Source: Symbiodinium natans
Lineage: Eukaryota; Sar; Dinophyceae; Suessiales; Symbiodiniaceae
Reading direction: 5' to 3'
Assembly: GCA_905221605.1 (NCBI GenBank)
Contig: CAJNDS010000786.1
Coordinates: 1-12,500 of the forward strand
Length of the DNA stretch: 12,500 bases
A model generated the notes under the pieces. That model saw only the letters and a list, made by a program, of their open reading frames with translations, was not told the DNA's origin and searched no databases. Shown here in pieces: positions 7,551-12,500 of the stretch (within the stretch, counting starts at the first letter, position 1; the number at the start of each line of letters is the position of its first letter). Both the position numbers and the translations under genes were made by a program.

Positions 7551-7702
7551 GACGACCGCTCCAGGCTGGAACGTACAGCTTCGTGCAGCTGTGTGCACGT
7601 CAGAATATGCGAGAAGCCTGAATATCAACCCGCTGGACGTCTTAAAACACATTGATAACAGAACACCACCGAGTCCTCAACAGCGGACAGCAAAGCTCTG
7701 TT
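7551..7702 (+). repeat. Diverged direct repeat, copy 2
   Basis: This is the second copy of the element at 7228-7396, about 320 nt downstream in the same orientation. The 154 nt between the copies is unrelated as far as I can see. Confidence 0.85.
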
Positions 7703-7788
7703 TACGCGCCATGTTGGCCCCACAGCGTCCCGAGGAGGCACGTGTCGCATCCGTCCAAGCTTGAGACCTTCAAAAGGCTTCTGCAAAC

Positions 7789-7861
7789 CTCAACCCCTAG
7801 AGCTTAACCTGCTTAAGCTCGCGTCAAGGCCACACCATGTTCAGGTGTTATAGGGGTTGAG
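7789..7861. repeat. Nested inverted repeat, possible three-way junction
   Basis: The outer arms CTCAACCCCTA (7789-7799) and TAGGGGTTGAG (7851-7861) are perfect complements over 11 bp. Immediately inside are an 8-bp hairpin, GAGCTTAA (7800-7807) with TTAAGCTC (7813-7820) and a 5-nt loop, and a 5-bp hairpin, ACACC (7832-7836) with GGTGT (7844-7848) and a 7-nt loop. The arm sizes do not fit tRNA and no tRNA B-box is seen. Confidence 0.7.
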
Positions 7862-8545
7862 GGTTCTAGGGTTCCATTTTGGGACTCACTCTAGATTCCA
7901 AAAAATCAAAATCCCCCAGCAGCCTGAAGACGTGGACCTGGCATCTCAAGCCTCTGAACCTTGTAAATGCCCTATAGGCCTTGAGAATTCTACAATGCCG
8001 AAGAAGCTTGAACCTCGGCCCATTAGTTCCCAAAGAAGATTCGTTCATGCGTTCATTCTCAAAGATATGGCAGCCGTTGGGCCAAAGGATCATGAAAGTT
8101 GACAAGGCAAATTTTCGGCTCAGTCTCTCGGAACACCCTTTCAACCCCAGATCGCCAGGCCCCCTTCATGCCGGGGTGCCGGGGCGCGCAGTGCATACAG
8201 GCGCCGACTGGAGTTCTGTCGGGCTGTCGGGGCTTGCGATTTATGCTGTATGGCTTGGACTGAGGGTTTCCATGCGGCTCCATATGGCAATGCGGCTATG
8301 TTGTGATGCGGCTATGCGTTTGGGGCTGGTCGTTCAAGTACTCAAACCCTGAGCCCAGAAAGAAGAGAGGATCAACTGGTTGCTTGTATCATTTCGGGCG
8401 AGTCAGGCTTTGTCTTGAAGCGCCGATGCGCGAAGAGAGAAGAGAGATCAGAGATTTAGGGGGTTTGAGGAGGGTTCTGGGGTTTCGGGCTACAAATCTG
8501 GATCATGTTGGGTGTGCAGTGTGCTCAAACCCCAAGCTCATGCCT
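7862..8545. other. No gene recognised
   Basis: Open frames here are short and have no recognisable domain or supported splice pattern. A few telomere-like fragments (GGGTTCTAGGG near 7861, CAAACCCTGAGCCC near 8343) are present. Confidence 0.5.
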
Positions 8546-8660
8546 TCCCTCCTTCCTGCCCCTCCCCCCCCCGGGCCACCCCACCACCCCGCCCCCCACC
8601 CCCCGCCCCCCCCCGACCCCCTGCCCCCGCCCCCCGCCCCCCCCCTGCTCCCCACCCCCC
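8546..8660 (+). repeat. C-rich low-complexity block (G-rich on minus strand)
   Basis: This is almost pure C with isolated G, A and T, including runs of seven to ten C. Proline-rich and glycine-rich readings of it are artefacts of composition. The minus strand could form G-quadruplexes and the plus strand i-motifs. Confidence 0.9.
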
Positions 8661-8709
8661 GACAAGTCTGCGAGGGGTTTATCCAGCGAATGCGCCGCCG
8701 ACGCGCCAA

Positions 8710-9678
8710 TCGTCGCGCAGCTGCTCCAGAATCCTCGGACCGGCGGTTTTTGGGGCGTTTTTCGCGGAGATTGTGCGTGTTCGGGCTTCGGGCTTGGGGG
8801 TATTTGAGGTAGGTTCAATTTTCGAGGGTGTCTGGGATTGACGTTGGCAGGCTGTTAGTTCTTTATCTTGAGTTGCCAGCGTACACACTACCTACGTGAA
8901 AGATTTGTGGTATAGGCGTAGACCCGTGCACGCCATTAAGCTTGTCGCATGGCACAAGTAAGAGTCTGCTGGCTATGCTGGCTCGAGCAGCTTTGAGTAC
9001 CTGCTGCCACACTGTTGGGTTTAGGGGCTGGGGTTTCAGGTTTTGTACAATCAGAGCTTGCCTGAGCACATCTTGATCAGCATCATTTTGCAGACCCATG
9101 TATTCTTCGTTCAGCTGCGATGTGCAGGGGTTGACTGCAGCTACAGCATGCTATTCCCAGGTGCGCATGTCATGTTTGGAGAACAAGCATGAACTTTGTC
9201 ACTAGGTTCTCCTGTCTGAAAAAATGCTTGCAATGTGGAATGACTCTACCCGAAAGACTCTAATGACTAATCGTTTCGCCTGCGACTGCGATTTCTATTT
9301 CCGGAAGAGCCGCCGCTGTAGCAGTTTCTGGGCAGTTTCGGGACGCTTCGTGCCGCGGGCACGCTGGTTAGTGCGTAGCGAAGCGAAGCACGGTAAGCGT
9401 GTCGTTGTTGCCTTGAACACAGTTTGCAGTGTCGAAGCCTTTGCAGCTCGAAAGGTCTGCAAAGGGTAGAGGTCTGTTCTTGCTAGGTTCGTACTTTAGA
9501 TTTTCCCACCGCCGCCCCATGCACCTCCAGAGAACATGGTAGTTCCATGCTAGGATGGCTGAAATCAGCTGAACTGCTCGATTTGCGCATGTGTGACGGG
9601 GTCGTGAGGGCTGGCGGGTGGGACTTTTGCGTGAATACAACTCTAGAGACGTATGCTTGGTGCTTTACCAATCCACAG
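8710..9678. other. No supported gene
   Basis: I see no domain or repeat here. If the second gene proposed downstream is real, this may include its upstream introns. The stretch from 8675, after TGCGAG|G, reads GLSSECAADAPIVAQLLQNP with fairly coding-like codons, but no phase-matched link to the next exon was found. Confidence 0.4.
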
Positions 9679-11521
9679 GAGCCTGGCCTGGATGCGCTTC
9701 TCGCAGGCCACAGAAGCAGCGCCCCCCAATTTACCCGAAGCCGAAGTCAAGCGGATGCCGGGGATGACTTGGGCATGTCTGATCGTTCATGGCTGGGTTT
9801 GGGAAGCTTGAGTACTCGTACGTTGGGGTAAATACATCCGGCGTCTTCACAGATGCCGGGCTACTCCAGCTTTATTTGGCGGCTTGGGCGTTTTGCTTGG
9901 CTGGCTTCCTGCGTTCAGGGGTCGGATCTCCCTCGCTCTCTCGTTCTCTCGTTCTCTCGTTCTCTGGTTCTCTCGCTCTCTCGCTCTCTCACTCTCTCGC
10001 TCTCTTGCTCTCGTTCTCTCGCGCTCTCGCGCTCTCGCGCTCTCGCGCTCCCGCGCTCTCGCGCTTTCGCTCTCTCGCACTCTCGCGCTCTCTCGCTCTC
10101 TCGCTCTCTCGCTCTCTCGCTCTCTCGCTCTCTCGCTCTCTCGCTCTCTCGCTCTCTCGCTCTCTCGCTGTCTCGCTCTCTCGCTCTCTCGCTCTCTCTC
10201 TCTCTCTCGCTCTCGCCCTCTGTCTCGCTCTCGCACTCGCTCTCGCTCTCTGTCTCGGTCTCTGTCTCGCTCTCGCCTTCTCGCTCTCGCACTCGCTCTC
10301 GCTCTCTGTCTCGCTCTCGCTCTCGCTCTCGCTCTCGCTCTCGCTCTCGCTCTCGCTCTCTCTCTCTCTCTCTCGCTCTCTCTCTCTCTCTTTCGCTCTC
10401 GCTCTCTCTCTCTCTGTCTCTCTCGCCCTCGCTCTCTCGCTCTCGCTCTCGCTCTCGCTCTCGCTCTCGCTCTCGCTCTCGCTCTCGCTCTCGCTCTCGC
10501 TCTCGCTCTCTCTTTTCCGTCGCGTGCCTGAGCTGAAGTTAGGCGTTCAGATCGAAACTGTTTGTTGGAAGGGGGGGGTCGAGCTGCAAGGCCTGATTGC
10601 TTCCCACTGCCCAGTCACCCTTGCGTTGCCGCAGGAGTGGTCCCGATCGTTTGCAGCCTCGTGGACGAGGCAGTGAAGTTGCTGCTATGCTGCCAAGACC
10701 TGACAAGCATCCCGAAGCCCCAAGCAAGAGGCCATCCCAACGCCCCCGCATATGTGCGTTGTTCGTGTGGTTTACGGCCTGGCTTTTGGGGCGACTCAGC
10801 CCGCGTGCAAGCCCCGCGGGCAAGCCGCGAAAAGAGCAACAGCTCGCTGTTTTCTTTGCCCCTTGCTGGGGGGGGAGAGTGGCTTAGAGGTTGAGGAAAA
10901 GGGGTTTTCCGCGATTATAGGGACTATACTCACCAGACAGGCTTGTCTTCGGCGGAGCTTCACTTTTGAACCGTGTACTACCCTCTCCGGACTTCAAGCC
11001 CTAGGCACGACAGTATGTGTGGGAATCCAAGGTTGCCCCCCCCCCCCCCCTCCCGCCCTCCCCTTCACCCCAAACCAACCCTTTCGCACCTCTGTGCGAG
11101 GCTTGGCAGACGCAGGGGCGCCGGCCTTGGCTGCCGGGTTCAGAGCCTTTTGGCCGTCTTCCCTGCTAGAGCGCCCCCAAACTCCTTAAAACTCTTTACT
11201 GTAAAGCTCAGAGCCCGAACACCTTCAGCTCGCCCAAAATCGAGGCCAATCGGCTTGGTGGGAACGGCTGGTGGGGGACTGGGCCTCTGAAGGGCTTTGG
11301 GGGGATTCTGCCTGAGGGTCGCTGTGGCTGACCCCTATTCAGCCCCACCTGCCTCATTAGACCTCAATGCCTGCTGAATCCTCGGCCCGCATGCGTGTCA
11401 CAGTCTGCCAGATCTGAAGCTCAGCGAAAGGGCGTTACTGTGCACGATGACCCGAGCCACAGGACGGCTCACGTCCACAGACTTCGACGAGGCCTGCCCC
11501 ACGCCCTTTGTGGAACTTTGA
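9679..11521 (+). CDS. Possible 3' end of a second spliced gene, function unknown
   Basis: Four candidate exons have matching phases: 9679-9706 (EPGLDALLA), 10635-10706 (VVPIVCSLVDEAVKLLLCCQ then DLT), 11101-11137 (LADAGAPALAA) and 11404-11521 (starts LPDLKLSERALLCTMTRATG, ends TPFVEL and a TGA at 11519-11521). Acceptors are CACAG|G, CGCAG|G, GCGAG|G and CACAG|T. Donors are GC (9707), GC (10707) and GT (11138), in the same style as the kinase gene. Hydrophobic Leu/Ala-rich helices such as VVPIVCSLV resemble armadillo/HEAT repeats, but only loosely. The last exon is the strongest because of its length and codon use. The 5' part is not identified. Confidence 0.3.
9931..10513 (+). repeat. CT/CG satellite: 8-nt and 6-nt units of CTCTCGCT and CTCTCG
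   Basis: This is a pyrimidine-rich array. It begins with TCTCGTTC-type units, passes through GCGCTCTC (about 10020-10060), then long CTCTCGCT octamer runs (about 10085-10195), mixed units with CTCTGT, and ends in CTCTCG hexamers (about 10310-10350 and 10435-10510). All frames read Ser/Leu/Arg/Ala simple sequence, so the long open frames across it are not evidence for a protein. Confidence 0.95.
11138..11403 (+). other. Proposed intron of the second gene; no other feature
   Basis: This GT-AG stretch lies between the LADAGAPALAA and LPDLKLSE exon candidates. An in-frame stop at 11375-11377 upstream of the last exon supports a splice acceptor after it. Nothing else is recognised. Confidence 0.3.
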
Positions 11522-12169
11522 ATGAGGCATTAATCGCAAGTAGGGCCCTAGTTGCAGTAAAAGTCTGGAGGCCAGGACGATATTGCGTCCATGCAATGTA
11601 AGTCGAGGCGGAGCCCTGAGGTGTCTAAAATCCTCACTCTAGAGCCTAAGCCCTCGAGTATGGCAAGGGAGCTGCTTGCAACAACCGTTCGTGATTTCAA
11701 GGGTAGGTGGACCACGCCACAGCACCCCTCAACCCGAGATGCTTGGGGAGGATCGCCTAGAGAGCAACTGCAGCAGGCGCCCGGTCCCGGTAGCAGGGCT
11801 TGGGATGGGGGCTGAGAGCTCAGGGCATTTCAGAACTTGGGAGGGGGGGAAAAGAAGGCTGGGTCGCAGGTGCAGCTTCTTGGTGCAGGACTTCTTGCGA
11901 GAGGAGGTGTTGCTTTTGGTTGTAGGTCTTGGAGTCCCCTATCGGAACACAGGTTTTAAAAGCCACTCTCAAGCGGTTGGTCAAAAGCCCCAAGGCCTAA
12001 TGCTGCTAGACGCGACACTATTCTGAAGCCCTTTTGGAGGACCACTCCCAAGGCCGAAGGCCCCTGCCCTTGCCCCAAACTCTAAGCCCGAAGCCCCCCA
12101 ATCGAGTTTCCCATGAGCCTGAAAGCCCCGCACCCCAAACTCTCAAGCCCGAAGCCCGCGCCCATGCAG
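11522..12169. other. No gene recognised
   Basis: The open frames have no domain. Short repeated phrases such as CCCGAAGCCC and CCCCAAACTCTNAAGCCCGAAGC recur near 12072-12100 and 12132-12158, a small local duplication about 60 nt apart. Confidence 0.5.
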
Positions 12170-12221
12170 GAAGTTCTCCATGAAGCGCGTGAAGCGCATC
12201 TTGAAGCGGTTGCGGATGCAG
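12170..12221 (+). CDS. Candidate isolated exon, basic helix
   Basis: It lies between ATGCAG|G and CAG|GTGCCA. Read from the second base it gives KFSMKRVKRILKRLRMQ, with every third position G or C. The minus strand also reads open with G/C third positions (RNRFKMRFTRFMENF) but lacks a nearby AG acceptor. The function is unknown and the gene would continue past the window. Confidence 0.25.
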
Positions 12222-12231
12222 GTGCCAAACG

Positions 12232-12290
12232 TGAGAGAGAGAGAGAGAGAGAGACGAGAGACAGAGAGACAGAGAGACGGAGAGACAGAT
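12232..12290 (+). repeat. GA/GAC microsatellite
   Basis: A pure GA run is followed by GAGAC/GAGACAGA variants. It is purine-rich on the plus strand. Confidence 0.95.
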
Positions 12291-12309
12291 AGTGCGTGCA
12301 CGAGCGCGC

Positions 12310-12310
12310 A

Positions 12311-12343
<33 letters not shown>

Positions 12344-12500
12344 GTCTGTTTGTCTGTTTGTCTGTTTGTTTGTTTGTTTGCCACAAACACACACACACAA
12401 ACACACAAACACACAAACACACAAACACACAAACACACAAGCACACAAGCACACAAGCACACAAGCACACAAGCACACAAGCATACAAGCACACAAGCAC
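12310..12500. repeat. GT-rich to CA-rich mirror microsatellite, runs off the window
   Basis: A TG run (12311-12336) is followed by TGTCTGTT and TTTG units to 12380. Then the strand composition flips to CA (12382 on), with ACACACAA octamers (about 12391-12438) turning into GCACACAA octamers to the end. The two halves are roughly inverted relative to each other. Long Cys/Val/Leu reading frames on the minus strand are repeat artefacts. Confidence 0.95.

Noticed and set aside
7789-7861. tRNA gene
   Set aside because: The length is right, but the 11-bp outer stem, only two inner hairpins and the lack of a B-box do not fit a cloverleaf.
8503-8841. Proline-rich (plus) and glycine-rich (minus) proteins
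   Set aside because: They arise from the C-rich block at 8546-8660 in every frame. Composition explains them.
9789-10676. Long open frames across the CT satellite that look like an Arg/Ser-rich (SR-like) or Ala-Leu repeat protein, and acidic/basic Arg-Glu frames on the minus strand
   Set aside because: Six open frames over the same array are all explained by period-6 and period-8 repeats without stop codons. Nothing unique on either side supports translation.
12018-12500. Cys/Val/Leu-rich minus-strand frames at the window end, resembling a membrane protein
   Set aside because: They are direct translations of the CA/GT microsatellite and are open in all three minus frames.

Overview
The window looks like nuclear DNA of a eukaryotic microalga, most probably a dinoflagellate. 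Three things in the sequence suggest this. The coding parts are short exons (27-84 nt) split by many introns. Ten of the 17 introns I can place start with GC instead of GT, and 16 of 17 acceptors read AG followed by G. A degenerate array of the plant/dinoflagellate-type telomere motif (CCCTAAA) lies in the interior. No prokaryotic gene, rRNA or tRNA was recognised, and the long reading frames in the window are mostly accidental readings of introns and simple repeats.

Layout. Positions 199-7051 hold one plus-strand gene for a CAMK-group (SNF1/AMPK-like) serine/threonine kinase. I assembled it by hand from 18 exons whose reading phases agree at every junction. The reconstruction covers the whole catalytic domain, from glycine loop to subdomain XI. 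The start of the protein lies before the window. The last exon, with its stop codon, is tentative. The introns carry a telomere-like array (939-1139), a TGTTG-type repeat, a 16-G run and a 77-78 nt minisatellite interrupted by a 178-nt insertion.

Positions 7052-9678 show no convincing gene. They contain a diverged direct repeat (7228-7396 and 7551-7702), a nested inverted repeat that could fold as a three-way junction (7789-7861), and a C-rich block (8546-8660). Four phase-compatible short exons (9679-11521) may be the 3' end of a second plus-strand gene of unknown function. Its largest proposed intron would hold a CT/CG satellite of about 580 nt (9931-10513). One further plus-strand exon candidate sits at 12170-12221, just before a run of microsatellites (12232-12500) that switches from GT-rich to CA-rich.

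All exon calls come from reading the sequence and matching kinase motifs from memory. No transcript, alignment or search was available.
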